A stretch of 48,430 nucleotides of DNA from Saprospiraceae bacterium (GTDB lineage: Bacteria > Bacteroidota > Bacteroidia > Chitinophagales > Saprospiraceae), in assembly GCA_020631355.1 (NCBI GenBank), contig JAHDHL010000016.1, forward strand, positions 1-48,430. Direction: 5' to 3'. The notes beneath the pieces are model-generated. The model had not been told where the DNA came from. It saw nothing but the letters and a program-made list of their open reading frames with translations, and searched no databases. Of the stretch, positions 18,000 to 26,978 are shown piece after piece. Numbering within the stretch: the stretch's first letter is position 1; each line of letters begins with the position of its first letter. The position numbers were made by a program, and so were the translations under genes.

Positions 18000-19403
18000 T
18001 TGTCCATAAAATTGAATCAGGAAATCCTACATATCCTAAAAAAGTATTTGCCGGAAGAAATCATTCGGACCGAAAAGGAATTTTTGATTCCTTATGGTCA
18101 GGATTGGACCCGATACCATCAGCCGGATCCTACTGCTATCTTATTTCCACGGAATGTGGAAGAAGTACAGGAAATAATACGACTGGCGAATGAATATCAA
18201 TTTGTGGTTGTTCCATCAGGTGGTCGTACCGGACTATCTGCAGGTGCAGTCGCTACCAATAAGGAAGTGGTGGTTTCATTGGATAGGATGAATAGGATAT
18301 TGGAATATGATGCCTTGGACCAATCCCTAAGGGTAGAAGCTGGGGTAATCACTCAGAACGTACATGATTTCGCCAAGGAGAAACATTTGGTTTTTCCTGT
18401 GAATTTTGCATCTGAAGGGTCCAGTAGGATAGGAGGGAATATTGCTACCAATGCAGGAGGTATCAAAGTGGTGAGATATGGCATGTTCAGGGACTGGGTA
18501 CTCGGTTTGAAAGTCGTAACCGGAAAAGGGGAAATCCTGGATTTGAACCAAGGCCTGATTAAGAATGCCACAGGCTATGATTTGCGCCATCTGTTTATCG
18601 GAAGTGAGGGAACATTGGGAATGGTTGTCGAAGCCACCCTCAAACTAACCCATCCTCCTAAGGATAAGCAAGTCATGATTTTCGGTATTCCTGATATGCT
18701 AAGGGTCGTAAGCGTGATGCAGGCATTCAGGGAGAAAATTGATTTGTTGGCATTCGAATTCTTTTCCGATAATACCCTCGATTATGTCATGGAACACACC
18801 CAAGTTCCCACGCCCTTGCCTAAGCGGTATCCTTTTTATGCCTTGATGGAATTTGAATCCAACAATGGTGAGAATACGGATAAGGTATTCCAATTGTATC
18901 AGGATTTATTCCAAAAAGGATGGATTAATGATGATGTTTTTTCGGATGATGAAATCACGATGAAAAAGCTTTGGGGATACCGCGAAAATATCAGTGCTTC
19001 CATCGCTGCCTCCATTCCATACAAGAATGATTTGTCCGTAAGAATTTCTAGGATTTCTGATTTTTTAAAGGATATAGAAAAAATAGTATTCGAATATTAT
19101 CCTGATTTTAAGGTCCTTTGGTACGGACATATCGCAGATGGGAATTTACATCTGAATATCATCAAACCTGATGAAATGGAAATTCACACATTCGAGCAAG
19201 CTTGTAAGAAAGTGAATGATATTATCTGTCCAATTGTAAGACAATATCAGGGTTCCATCTCCGCCGAACACGGAGTAGGTTTACTCAAAAAACCATATTT
19301 AATTTATTCCAAAAGTGATTTGGAAATAGAATATCTAAAAGGAATAAAAAAAGTATTCGATCCGAATGGAGTCATGAATCGGGGGAAATTACTGGATATA
19401 TAA
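18000..19403 (+). CDS. FAD-linked oxidase, GlcD / D-lactate dehydrogenase type, TTG start
   Basis: 467 residues. The PCMH-type FAD domain covers about 40-215 (PTAILFPRNVEEVQEIIRLA, PSGGRTGLSAGAV, GSSRIGGNIATNAGGI, LFIGSEGTLGMV), and the C-terminal oxidase domain holds the WYGHIADGNLHLNI metal and active-site motif and the terminal SAEHGVGLLKKPYL and FDPNGVMNRGKL. This is the glycolate or D-2-hydroxyacid dehydrogenase group (GlcD, Dld). The start is a TTG directly after the upstream stop codon; no ATG exists before about residue 95, and the TTG gives the right length. No GlcE/GlcF partners nearby, which points to a stand-alone D-2-hydroxyacid dehydrogenase. Cytoplasmic or membrane-peripheral. 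Confidence 0.92.
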   Translation: MSIKLNQEILHILKKYLPEEIIRTEKEFLIPYGQDWTRYHQPDPTAILFPRNVEEVQEIIRLANEYQFVVVPSGGRTGLSAGAVATNKEVVVSLDRMNRILEYDALDQSLRVEAGVITQNVHDFAKEKHLVFPVNFASEGSSRIGGNIATNAGGIKVVRYGMFRDWVLGLKVVTGKGEILDLNQGLIKNATGYDLRHLFIGSEGTLGMVVEATLKLTHPPKDKQVMIFGIPDMLRVVSVMQAFREKIDLLAFEFFSDNTLDYVMEHTQVPTPLPKRYPFYALMEFESNNGENTDKVFQLYQDLFQKGWINDDVFSDDEITMKKLWGYRENISASIAASIPYKNDLSVRISRISDFLKDIEKIVFEYYPDFKVLWYGHIADGNLHLNIIKPDEMEIHTFEQACKKVNDIICPIVRQYQGSISAEHGVGLLKKPYLIYSKSDLEIEYLKGIKKVFDPNGVMNRGKLLDI

Positions 19404-19587
19404 TTCTAACACGTTCTAAATCTTAATTCGGAAATCAAATCTGAATAGTGTGCGATTCCCAAACTCAATTCTGTCAGCTGGAACCCATAATTGAAATGAA
19501 CCGCTGAAACAACCGGAATCTCTGGCGATTTCCCAGATTTTGGAAGCCATTGTTTAAGAAAAGGAAGATTCGATATTTTCTAACGGA

Positions 19588-21696
19588 TTATTTAATCACG
19601 ACACTACCAAAAAAAGCAGCCAATTCCATTTTGATGTTGGTTAGTTTTTGTTGGACCTTAATGATTTTAATCATTTCTGTTCCGTCAGAAACCGTTTTTA
19701 ATTTTTCCTGATTGGCTTTCATGATTTTCAGGACTTTCTTTAATTTGAAACGATTGACGGATTGTAAGGTGTCATTCGCAAAATTTTCTTCTGGTTTTTT
19801 TTGGGATTGCATGGGCATCTCCAATTTCTCATCCCAATTATGGCTGTAGTCAAAAGGGGAGGTCATCAGGCCGAATGCCATATTCCGGATTTTTTCATCC
19901 TGATGATTCATGAAATATTGCTGACTCAGAATTTCACCCTTATTATAATGCTCAAGACATTCCCTTACAATTTGCGCATAGATAGGACCATCAAAATCAT
20001 CCAGTAAATCCTCGATATTCTCCAAGATGAATTGGGAAACGGTTACATTTTCTTCCGAATCCATAATGGTCGTTCCGGCTTCTATTAATAACCGAACAAT
20101 ATCCTGTTCCTGGAATTCATCCCCTTGCTTTCGAATAGGTTCCTTGGATTCGTTATCCTGTGGTTGAACATCTGTGAATTCGGGTACAGGGATAGGAGCA
20201 CTCGGGGGAGGTACATTTTCGCCACCGAAAATCTGGTTGAGATTATCCTCTGGGAAACCTGCATCCGTCATGGGTGGAGCATCATCGGGGAATCCATGGT
20301 CAGATGGAGGGAACCCGTGGTCGGGAGCTTGGTTCCTTCTGGAGTTGGATGCTTTGGGCGGTGGTAACTTTTCAACCTTTTTCTGCGCCTGTTTCTTTTT
20401 CAGTAATTCCGAAATCTTCTTGTTGATAGCAGAGAAAAATACCTGTTCCTGAGTCCCTGTCAAATAGCTGCATTCCTTGACATAAACCGAACGCTTGATT
20501 GGGTCGGGAATCTTAGCTATGGAGGCAATGATTTCTTTGATGAGATTGGATTTCTTTATCGGGTCACCCTTGGCATCCTCTAGTAATTGCTCTGTTTTGA
20601 AAAGGATGAAATCCTTTTTGTTCCTTTCGATATACTCCTCGAATTGGGTCACACCCAATGTCTGTAACAAGGAATCAGGGTCCTCTCCCTCAGGAAGTAA
20701 GACCAATCTGACGTTCATGTCTTCCTCCAATACCATATCCAATCCCCGCATGGCAGCTTTTTTTCCTGCTGCATCACCATCGAATATGAATGTGATATTA
20801 GGTGTGTATCGCTTGATGACCCTGATCTGGCCACTGGTGAGTGAAGTACCACAGGGAGCCACTACATGTTCTATTCCTGCTTGGTGCAAAGCAAGGGTGT
20901 CAGTGTACCCCTCCACCATAATACACTCATCCTGCTTGCGAATAGCTACCCTCGCAAAGTGGGCACCGTAAAGCACCTTACTCTTGTTATAAACTTCGGA
21001 ATCGGGAGAATTGAGGTACTTGGCCGCCTTGGCGTCCTTGGCAAGTATCCTACCTCCAAAACCGATGACTTTACCTGATAGGTTCCGTATGGGAAACATG
21101 ACACGTCCCCTGAAGAAATCCCTGCCATATTGGGAAGTCAGTCCGATGGATTGTAATTGCTCCTTGGCATATCCATCATTGATGGCTCCTAGGGTAAAGT
21201 GGTCCTTGGCATCGGGTGCATATCCCAATCCCCATTTACGCACGGTTTCCTCCCTGAATCCCCTGCTTCTGAAATATCCCAGACCAATGCTCTTACCATG
21301 GTCAGTTTCGAACATCTGGTCGGAGAAATATTGTTGGGCATATTGGTTGAGTGCAAGGAGGTCATCCATTTTTTTCCTTTCCTCCTTGGCTTCATCCGAA
21401 AGTTGGACTTCCTCGATTTCTACACCATATTTGCTTGCAAGATGCTTGAGCGCTTCTGGATAGGAATAATTCTCATGATCCATCATGAAGCGTACAGGGT
21501 CTCCACCCTTACCACAACCAAAGCATTTGTATATGTTCTTGGCAGGAGAGACAATGAATGAGGGAGTCTTCTCATTGTGGAAAGGGCATAGGCCAATCAT
21601 ATTCACACCCCTGCGTTTGAGGTTGACATAATCACCCACGACATCCTCCACTTTGGACACCTCCATGATTTCCTGTATGGTCTTCTGTGTAATCAT
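19588..21696 (-). CDS. dnaG: DNA primase
   Basis: 702 residues from the ATG at 21696; the frame is open to 21735 but family members begin MITQKTI-like. Makes RNA primers for replication. CHC2 zinc-binding domain with Cys37, His40, Cys58 and Cys61 (LCPFHNEKTPSF, CFGCGKGGD); the RNA polymerase core (RVMFPIRNLSGKVIGFGGR); TOPRIM domain with Glu262 (MVEGYTD) and Asp306/Asp308 (FIFDGDAA). The DnaB-binding C-terminal helices lie near 530-702. Between about 440 and 525 is a Pro/Asp-rich disordered linker with repeated DHGFP-type units (PDHGFP, SDHGFP, TDAGFP), longer than in E. coli DnaG. Convergent with the flavoprotein gene; the 184-base gap between them holds nothing clear. Confidence 0.97.
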   Translation of the reverse strand: MITQKTIQEIMEVSKVEDVVGDYVNLKRRGVNMIGLCPFHNEKTPSFIVSPAKNIYKCFGCGKGGDPVRFMMDHENYSYPEALKHLASKYGVEIEEVQLSDEAKEERKKMDDLLALNQYAQQYFSDQMFETDHGKSIGLGYFRSRGFREETVRKWGLGYAPDAKDHFTLGAINDGYAKEQLQSIGLTSQYGRDFFRGRVMFPIRNLSGKVIGFGGRILAKDAKAAKYLNSPDSEVYNKSKVLYGAHFARVAIRKQDECIMVEGYTDTLALHQAGIEHVVAPCGTSLTSGQIRVIKRYTPNITFIFDGDAAGKKAAMRGLDMVLEEDMNVRLVLLPEGEDPDSLLQTLGVTQFEEYIERNKKDFILFKTEQLLEDAKGDPIKKSNLIKEIIASIAKIPDPIKRSVYVKECSYLTGTQEQVFFSAINKKISELLKKKQAQKKVEKLPPPKASNSRRNQAPDHGFPPSDHGFPDDAPPMTDAGFPEDNLNQIFGGENVPPPSAPIPVPEFTDVQPQDNESKEPIRKQGDEFQEQDIVRLLIEAGTTIMDSEENVTVSQFILENIEDLLDDFDGPIYAQIVRECLEHYNKGEILSQQYFMNHQDEKIRNMAFGLMTSPFDYSHNWDEKLEMPMQSQKKPEENFANDTLQSVNRFKLKKVLKIMKANQEKLKTVSDGTEMIKIIKVQQKLTNIKMELAAFFGSVVIK

Positions 21697-21849
21697 TAAT
21701 ATAAAGATAAGGGAATTGGAGGACAAGAAGGCCAATCTTCAATAGCTAAAGTCCTTGTTCAAATCCCCAATGACCACAACCAATATTAGTGAATTGATAA
21801 AAAAATGATACTTTCGGAGTATAGTTTTAGCTGGTAATATGATTTTCTC

Positions 21850-21874
21850 GCACAATGAGTTGTTTTCATTGTGC
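21850..21874. promoter_or_regulatory. Inverted repeat (possible operator) upstream of first sigma gene
   Basis: GCACAATGA (21850-21858) and TCATTGTGC (21866-21874), a perfect 9-base inverted repeat with a 7-base gap, about 75 bases before the first promoter-like block of the sigma gene. No T run on either side, so more like an operator than a terminator. The remaining dnaG-sigma gap has no further clear feature. Confidence 0.35.
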
Positions 21875-21948
21875 ATGTACTTTCTATACACATTTCGATG
21901 GGAAGTAACATTAGTAATAGGGAAAGCGAAAATAATTGAATTTTTCAC

Positions 21949-21978
21949 ACAGACTTTTTTCAACAAAATAATCTACAC
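21949..21978 (+). promoter_or_regulatory. Variant of the shared promoter-like element before first sigma gene
   Basis: ACAGACTTT at 21949-21957 matches the first block of the shared element; the second block is reduced to ATCTACAC (21971-21978) at a 13-base spacing instead of ATCTCATA at 12. The sigma ATG follows 37 bases after the C of CAGACTTT, against 39 for the second sigma gene, so the geometry is preserved although the second block is degenerate. The predicted transcript would be almost leaderless. Confidence 0.4.
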
Positions 21979-21986
21979 CAATAGAG

Positions 21987-22577
21987 ATGCCATATAGTTA
22001 CAATTGGAGGGATGCTTTTAACTTGGCTTTCGATGGGAAACGGCAAAAATTGGAGGAACACATCAGGGTATTTTATGATGAACATCTGATACCTGCATTG
22101 AAGTCCAAGACCAAATCAGATGTCGAGGCACATGAGATAGCTTCTGCTGTCATCGCCAAGTTTTGGGAGAAGTTCTACATAGGACAGTCACCCCTGCCGG
22201 ATAATGTGAATGGTTATATCTACGTCATGGCTAATAATGCCTTTTTACATCATTGCCATGTGAAAAAAAGAATAAGTGATAAGCTATCCTTTTTCGATAC
22301 CGAAAGGATGAGGGAGGTCATGGATAAGGGAATGGCTGTAGAAAAGGATTGGGGAGTCAATGATGAACAATTCCGATTGTACCAGGTATTGGATAGGGTT
22401 TTGGATGAAATCGGACATCGTTGTAAGGAATTATTGGATAAGAACATCGTACAAAGAATGACCATCCGGGAAATAGCACCTCTAATGGAATTCCCGACAG
22501 AGAATGCAGCTACACAGAAAAAAGCAAGTTGCATGAAGAAACTCAGGAAAATATTGTTTCAAAGGATACGGAAATAA
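21987..22577 (+). CDS. ECF-type RNA polymerase sigma factor, cassette copy 1
   Basis: 196 residues. Sigma region 2 is seen in AHEIASAVIAKFWEKFY and PDNVNGYIYVMANNAFLHH (about 48-90: core binding and -10 recognition), and region 4 in RCKELLDKNIVQRMTIREIAPLM followed by FPTENAATQKKASCMKKLRK, the helix-turn-helix that reads the -35 element. A linker of about 50 residues joins them. Copy 2 (27513) shares the region-4 phrase FPTENAATQKK, so both may read the same promoters. The anti-sigma-like gene starts one base after its stop codon. The product is cytoplasmic and should be held inactive by that membrane protein. It is a divergent ECF group, so a general sigma-70-like HTH protein is the cautious alternative. 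Confidence 0.85.
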   Translation: MPYSYNWRDAFNLAFDGKRQKLEEHIRVFYDEHLIPALKSKTKSDVEAHEIASAVIAKFWEKFYIGQSPLPDNVNGYIYVMANNAFLHHCHVKKRISDKLSFFDTERMREVMDKGMAVEKDWGVNDEQFRLYQVLDRVLDEIGHRCKELLDKNIVQRMTIREIAPLMEFPTENAATQKKASCMKKLRKILFQRIRK

Positions 22578-22578
22578 A

Positions 22579-23235
22579 ATGGATAAGGATAAAGATGACA
22601 TATTACTGATTGAACGGTTCTTGGACATGGAACTGAACAATGAGGAATTGAAAATTTTCGAGCAACGCCTTTCGGAAGATGCACCTTTCAAGGCCTTGGT
22701 TGATGATATGGCTACAGTCGATCAGATGGTTCGGATGGTGGACCCGAATACCAGTCAGTTGGATTTTCTTCAGCATTCAGCTAAGAAAAAACCCAAGTGG
22801 CCTTGGGGATTACTTCTTGTTGGCATCATTTGTCTGATCAGTATTTGGTCTTATTTTCAGATGGCCCCATATAATATTGAACAAGAGCATAATCAGGTAT
22901 TCTCCGAAGTAGAGCAATTCCTTGACGAAGCAGCAGGAATCGTTGTTCGTGGCTCATCCCCACAAGATGTTGCCAGCCCGGTGGATGAGGTAATAACAGA
23001 AGTATTGGAATGGGAAAAAGAACAGGATTCGGACCAGCTCATCAAGAGCATCATGGATAGGATGGATGCTACGGATGATGTGCCAACCGATGAGGTTTTG
23101 CAGTGGTGGCTGGTGAAACTGTACTTAGGACGGGGAGACCAAGAATCTGCAAAGGAAGCACTCAGGATAATCTCGAATCACAAGGAATATAACTCTGCTC
23201 CAAGGGCAGCCGAACTTATAAACAGACTAAAATGA
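22579..23235 (+). CDS. Single-pass membrane anti-sigma-like protein, copy 1
   Basis: 218 residues, one base after the sigma gene. Cytoplasmic N-terminus (1-74) begins with a short acidic helix pattern LIERFLDMELNNEELKIFEQRL seen in Bacteroidota anti-sigma proteins, which would bind the sigma factor. One membrane helix at about 75-93 (WPWGLLLVGIICLISIW). The periplasmic part (94-218) has a juxtamembrane stretch with EVEQF (110-114) and VVRGS (122-126) kept in copy 2, then TPR-like helices (DEVLQWWLVKLYLGRGDQES). No zinc-binding HxxxCxxC motif. Assignment rests on gene order and topology rather than a recognised family. Arg124 is a candidate protease site. Confidence 0.72.
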   Translation: MDKDKDDILLIERFLDMELNNEELKIFEQRLSEDAPFKALVDDMATVDQMVRMVDPNTSQLDFLQHSAKKKPKWPWGLLLVGIICLISIWSYFQMAPYNIEQEHNQVFSEVEQFLDEAAGIVVRGSSPQDVASPVDEVITEVLEWEKEQDSDQLIKSIMDRMDATDDVPTDEVLQWWLVKLYLGRGDQESAKEALRIISNHKEYNSAPRAAELINRLK

Positions 23236-23271
23236 TGTAATCGTAAATTTCTAAAACAAATCTAAAATACT

Positions 23272-24057
23272 ATGTTGGGCATTACAAAACTAAAGCAATT
23301 CAGTAGTTGTCTACTGATGCTCTTTCTACTCACAGCTTTTACACACCAGGCTACAGGACAAATTGTTAAGCTGAAAGGTTCCGTGGATGATGGGGACATC
23401 GTTCCGTCCGATCCTGATTGTCTGGAACCAAGTGCAACTTCCGTTACATTCGAATTAGAGAATGTAAGCAATTACCCAATTGTTATCACATCCATCTTTG
23501 TGGAATCCGTACCTGCAGGATTGACAAATTACAACGGGAGTGGTATCTACCAATCCCTGTCTCCGGGTGAGACATACACAGCTACCATTGGTCTGGTAGA
23601 TAATTGGAGTCAGTCATTGGATGGTAATTATCTGGAATTATCCATTGAAGTACACCTTTCATTAGGATATCCCATCAGCCCTTATGCGCAAAAGACATCC
23701 TCACTGGTCCAATCCCAAATGGTAATCAACTTGACCAAGGAATGGCTGATATGCAAGGGGAATGAGGATGATATCCAATATGAAAGCAGATTGGCTCCGT
23801 CCATCGAAACCAAAGTATTCCCTAATCCGAGTAAGGGAGAATTGAATATCAATTTGGCAATTGAGGAAGAAATGGAAACAAAGGTCAGCATTTATAATGC
23901 TTTGGGACAGGAATTATCCGTTATTTATGATGGAGAACTGGATGCAGGTGAACACCAATGGACTTCTTCTGATTTAGAACAGGCCGATAAGGGTATCTAT
24001 TTCGTAAGGATTGAATATGGGAATGAATCACTCGTTGAACGTATCGTGAAATTATAA
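23272..24057 (+). CDS. Small T9SS-exported two-cysteine protein, copy 1
   Basis: 261 residues. Signal peptide 1-30 ending THQATGQ; the mature protein begins QIVKLKGSVDDGDIVP. A beta-sandwich-like domain of about 130 residues follows. The C-terminal about 80 residues (KVFPNPSKGELNINL, VSIYNALGQEL, DKGIYFVRI, ERIVKL) are a type A T9SS sorting domain, so the protein should be carried across the outer membrane and attached to the surface or released. The mature part has just two cysteines, Cys50 and Cys161, matching positions Cys45 and Cys163 of copy 2; they probably form a disulfide. It starts 36 bases after the anti-sigma gene and ends before a hairpin. Suggested role: surface ligand or sensor of the cassette (inference). 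Confidence 0.82.
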   Translation: MLGITKLKQFSSCLLMLFLLTAFTHQATGQIVKLKGSVDDGDIVPSDPDCLEPSATSVTFELENVSNYPIVITSIFVESVPAGLTNYNGSGIYQSLSPGETYTATIGLVDNWSQSLDGNYLELSIEVHLSLGYPISPYAQKTSSLVQSQMVINLTKEWLICKGNEDDIQYESRLAPSIETKVFPNPSKGELNINLAIEEEMETKVSIYNALGQELSVIYDGELDAGEHQWTSSDLEQADKGIYFVRIEYGNESLVERIVKL

Positions 24058-24068
24058 GATAAAGAATC

Positions 24069-24131
24069 GGGGCTCCATCCGGACAGGTCTCCTCCTTCCC
24101 CCCTTGGTACGGATTGATCTGTAGGAGCCCC
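24069..24131 (+). terminator. Long hairpin between T9SS gene and CHAT gene, copy 1
   Basis: GGGGCTCC (24069-24076) pairs with GGAGCCCC (24124-24131), and an inner ATCCG/CGGAT pair at about 24078-24082 and 24110-24114 may extend it; the loop is large and the following sequence (TCTCTTATT) is only moderately T-rich. It may reduce read-through from the three upstream genes into the CHAT gene. It is a weaker candidate than the terminator in cassette 2. Confidence 0.5.
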
Positions 24132-24152
24132 TCTCTTATTAATCCATCATCG

Positions 24153-26978
24153 ATGTCATATATCCGACTCATATCCCTTGTGATTGGGATAATGATAGGT
24201 CTTAATTTGAACGCTCAGAAGCCATCCAAGTTGGATGGCCTTTGGTCTTTGGTGACAAGCAAGATTATTTATACTCATCCGGATACACTTCGGAAAACCA
24301 TTCCATATCTCAAACAAATAGAACTGTTGGCAGATAAGGAACAGAACGACCAGAGTTGGGCCTTATCACAGATATATCTCTCTTATTGTTATCTGATGAA
24401 TGAGGAATCTGAGGGCCTCGGCCGTCACAACAGGAAACTCGGCAAACGGATTTACAAATTGGAATTGGAAGATGGAATCTTGGATATCATCGTACCGGCA
24501 CACCATTTTCTGAATGGTAAGTACTTCTATGATAAAGGTTTGTATGAACAGGCACATCTCTATTATCAGAAAACCATAGATGACTTGATTCGCCTAGTCG
24601 GAGTGGATGAGAATGGAACCATCAAGTACATGTCCTTGGATGATGTATTCATCATGAATGCACAGGATTTATTCAATGATGTAGCATTGACCTATTACAA
24701 ATTCGGGGACTTTGATAAGGCCCTGGATTTCTATGATATTGCAGTAAGATTAGCTGACAAGGACAAGAAAGCCCGGAAATTGAACAATAAGGGATTATCC
24801 TATCTGGAATTGGGTCGCATGTCTGAGGGAATATCCTGTATCCTCGAAGCAGAAAGGATAAATCCGATTTCGGATTCTGAGTACGACAGGCAAACCCTGA
24901 GCCTGATTTACAAGAACCAATCATACTACTACCACCTGAGAGGAATGACGGATAGTGCGACTTATTTTATTCTCAAGGCCTTGGATGTGGAGACCAAAGA
25001 CGAATTCAAGGTCAAGATCATGCAACAACAACTCCGTATCCTTGGACAGAATACCGAATCGGCCGTAGCAGAGCAGGTTTTTGGAGAGCTATCCTCACTT
25101 ACCCAAAAGCAAATGGGATATTACCATCCCGATATGAGTAGGAATTTCATGCTTCTAGGGAATTGGTACATGTCCCGGAATGAATGGGAACTAGCCGATA
25201 CACAATTTGGTAATGGTATCCGGATTCTTGCAGGCAAGGAAAAAGGAGCTTGTGATTGTGCTGAAATAGATGGGACTACTATCTCAGATAAGAGAATGGC
25301 ATTGGAAATCATCCACAAGAAAGCCTATGTACTCAGCCAAGTCAATAGGGGAGAGGAAGCAATGAAATGCTTTGTCCTTTTGGATGAGGTGATTTCGGCA
25401 CTCAGGAAAAAATATATCATTAATGACGAATCCAAGTATTTCCTGGCAGAAATAACCAAGGGGATGTATGCTGATGCCATCAGTAACGCAATTCGTATGG
25501 GAGATGTGGAAAGGGCTTATTCCTTTTCGAATGCCAGTAGGAGTATGGTACTGATGCAACAGGTGCAGAATAAATATGCAGTTAATTCTACTGCGATTCC
25601 CAAGGATGTACTGGCTGTGGGTGAGCAATACCTTGTATCCCTGAGTGAATTGGAAAAACAAATGGAGAATGCAAGGCTGAAAAAGATAGAAAAAACAACC
25701 AAGGAGTTGGATGATGCAATTCTGACACAAAGCAGATTGTACGAGAAATGGATGCAACAATTGGAAAAGGACTACCCCCTTTATTACAATATGAAATACC
25801 ATTCGATGGACCTTTCCGTAGCGGAAATCAATTCTAGATTGAGGAAGGAAGAAGCTACCATCTTCGAATATTTCTCCTTGGAGGATAGGATGTATGTGTT
25901 CATCCTGGATGGTCGTGATTTGGAAGTCCATGAAACAAGGATTGATTCATCATTTCATTCTGATGTCAATCAAGTTCATGCAGCGATTTCACAATATGAT
26001 ATGACAAAAGAGACCTATCATGCATTCATCGAATCCTCATATAGATTATATCAACAGTTATTGGCACCATTCATCAAGGAGGATGGAGTGAGGAATATCG
26101 TCATCATTCCCGATGAGGAGTTATATAGGATTCCATTTGAGGTATTACTCAGAAAGAAACCGAATTCAAGAACAATGGCGGATGTGAATTACGGTCAGTT
26201 GGATTATGCCGTCTGGCATCTTGATTTTTCATACAATTATTCTACGAATCTACTCCAATTCACACATGATGAAACCTGCCCTCCCTCCTTTTTGGGGTTG
26301 GCACCCACATTTACCAATAGGGATATCGAACCCTTGAAAGATAACCACTTGGAGGTACAGGCCATTAGCGAGTTGTATGATGGAGCTAGGACTTTCCTTT
26401 CTGAAGAAGCTACGACCCTTGCGCTGAAGCAACACTTAGGCGCAAGCAATATCCTCCATTTATCAACCCATGCCATTTTTGATGATGCGAATCCATTGGA
26501 TTCAAGGATAGAATTGGCGGATACCTCATTGTATATCTACGAAATATTGGCTCTGGACCACCAACTGGATTTGGCAATCATGAGTGCTTGCCAGACGGCA
26601 TCAGGAAAGAGACGGAAAGGTGAGGGAGTCGTAGGATTGACCCGTGCATTCATACAGTCCGGATGCCCGAGTGTGATTGCGAGCCTGTGGGATGTTCCGG
26701 ATAAGCAGGCTATGAGGATTCAGCAGGAATTCCATCAATTATTAGTCCAAGACGGATTAAGAAAAAATCAGGCCCTATCCTCCGCCAAGCGGAGCTATCT
26801 GGAGCGAACATTTACACACAGAACCCATCCTTTCTTCTGGGCTTATTTTGTCCAAATCGGGGATACAAGCCCTATATGTAAAGGCACCCTGCCTTGGAAA
26901 ACCATTCTTTATGGTAGCCTTGTATTGATATTGGGCATCACAATCGGATCTTTTTTCAAGAAATTGAAAAAAGATTGA
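24153..26978 (+). CDS. Exported TPR-CHAT caspase-like protein with C-terminal membrane anchor, copy 1
   Basis: 941 residues from the ATG at 24153, chosen because it starts a signal peptide (MSYIRLISLVIGIMIGLNLNAQ); the open frame begins 39 bases earlier. TPR-like repeats fill about 30-440 (for example FGDFDKALDFYDIAVRLA), a coiled coil lies near 490-545, and the CHAT domain (caspase/HetF associated with TPRs, a clan CD cysteine protease fold) near 560-905. Catalytic pair: His773 in HLSTHAIF and Cys813 in MSACQTASGKRRKGEG. One hydrophobic helix (about 917-935) and a basic tail KKLKKD end the protein. With a signal peptide and one C-terminal helix the protease part should face the periplasm, near the periplasmic domain of the anti-sigma protein. 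Substrate not known; cleavage of the anti-sigma is inference. Confidence 0.92.
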   Translation: MSYIRLISLVIGIMIGLNLNAQKPSKLDGLWSLVTSKIIYTHPDTLRKTIPYLKQIELLADKEQNDQSWALSQIYLSYCYLMNEESEGLGRHNRKLGKRIYKLELEDGILDIIVPAHHFLNGKYFYDKGLYEQAHLYYQKTIDDLIRLVGVDENGTIKYMSLDDVFIMNAQDLFNDVALTYYKFGDFDKALDFYDIAVRLADKDKKARKLNNKGLSYLELGRMSEGISCILEAERINPISDSEYDRQTLSLIYKNQSYYYHLRGMTDSATYFILKALDVETKDEFKVKIMQQQLRILGQNTESAVAEQVFGELSSLTQKQMGYYHPDMSRNFMLLGNWYMSRNEWELADTQFGNGIRILAGKEKGACDCAEIDGTTISDKRMALEIIHKKAYVLSQVNRGEEAMKCFVLLDEVISALRKKYIINDESKYFLAEITKGMYADAISNAIRMGDVERAYSFSNASRSMVLMQQVQNKYAVNSTAIPKDVLAVGEQYLVSLSELEKQMENARLKKIEKTTKELDDAILTQSRLYEKWMQQLEKDYPLYYNMKYHSMDLSVAEINSRLRKEEATIFEYFSLEDRMYVFILDGRDLEVHETRIDSSFHSDVNQVHAAISQYDMTKETYHAFIESSYRLYQQLLAPFIKEDGVRNIVIIPDEELYRIPFEVLLRKKPNSRTMADVNYGQLDYAVWHLDFSYNYSTNLLQFTHDETCPPSFLGLAPTFTNRDIEPLKDNHLEVQAISELYDGARTFLSEEATTLALKQHLGASNILHLSTHAIFDDANPLDSRIELADTSLYIYEILALDHQLDLAIMSACQTASGKRRKGEGVVGLTRAFIQSGCPSVIASLWDVPDKQAMRIQQEFHQLLVQDGLRKNQALSSAKRSYLERTFTHRTHPFFWAYFVQIGDTSPICKGTLPWKTILYGSLVLILGITIGSFFKKLKKD

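Noticed and set aside
21739-21966. 75-codon minus-strand ORF between dnaG and the first sigma gene
   Set aside because: Sits over the predicted sigma promoter region and inverted repeat; no domain and odd composition.
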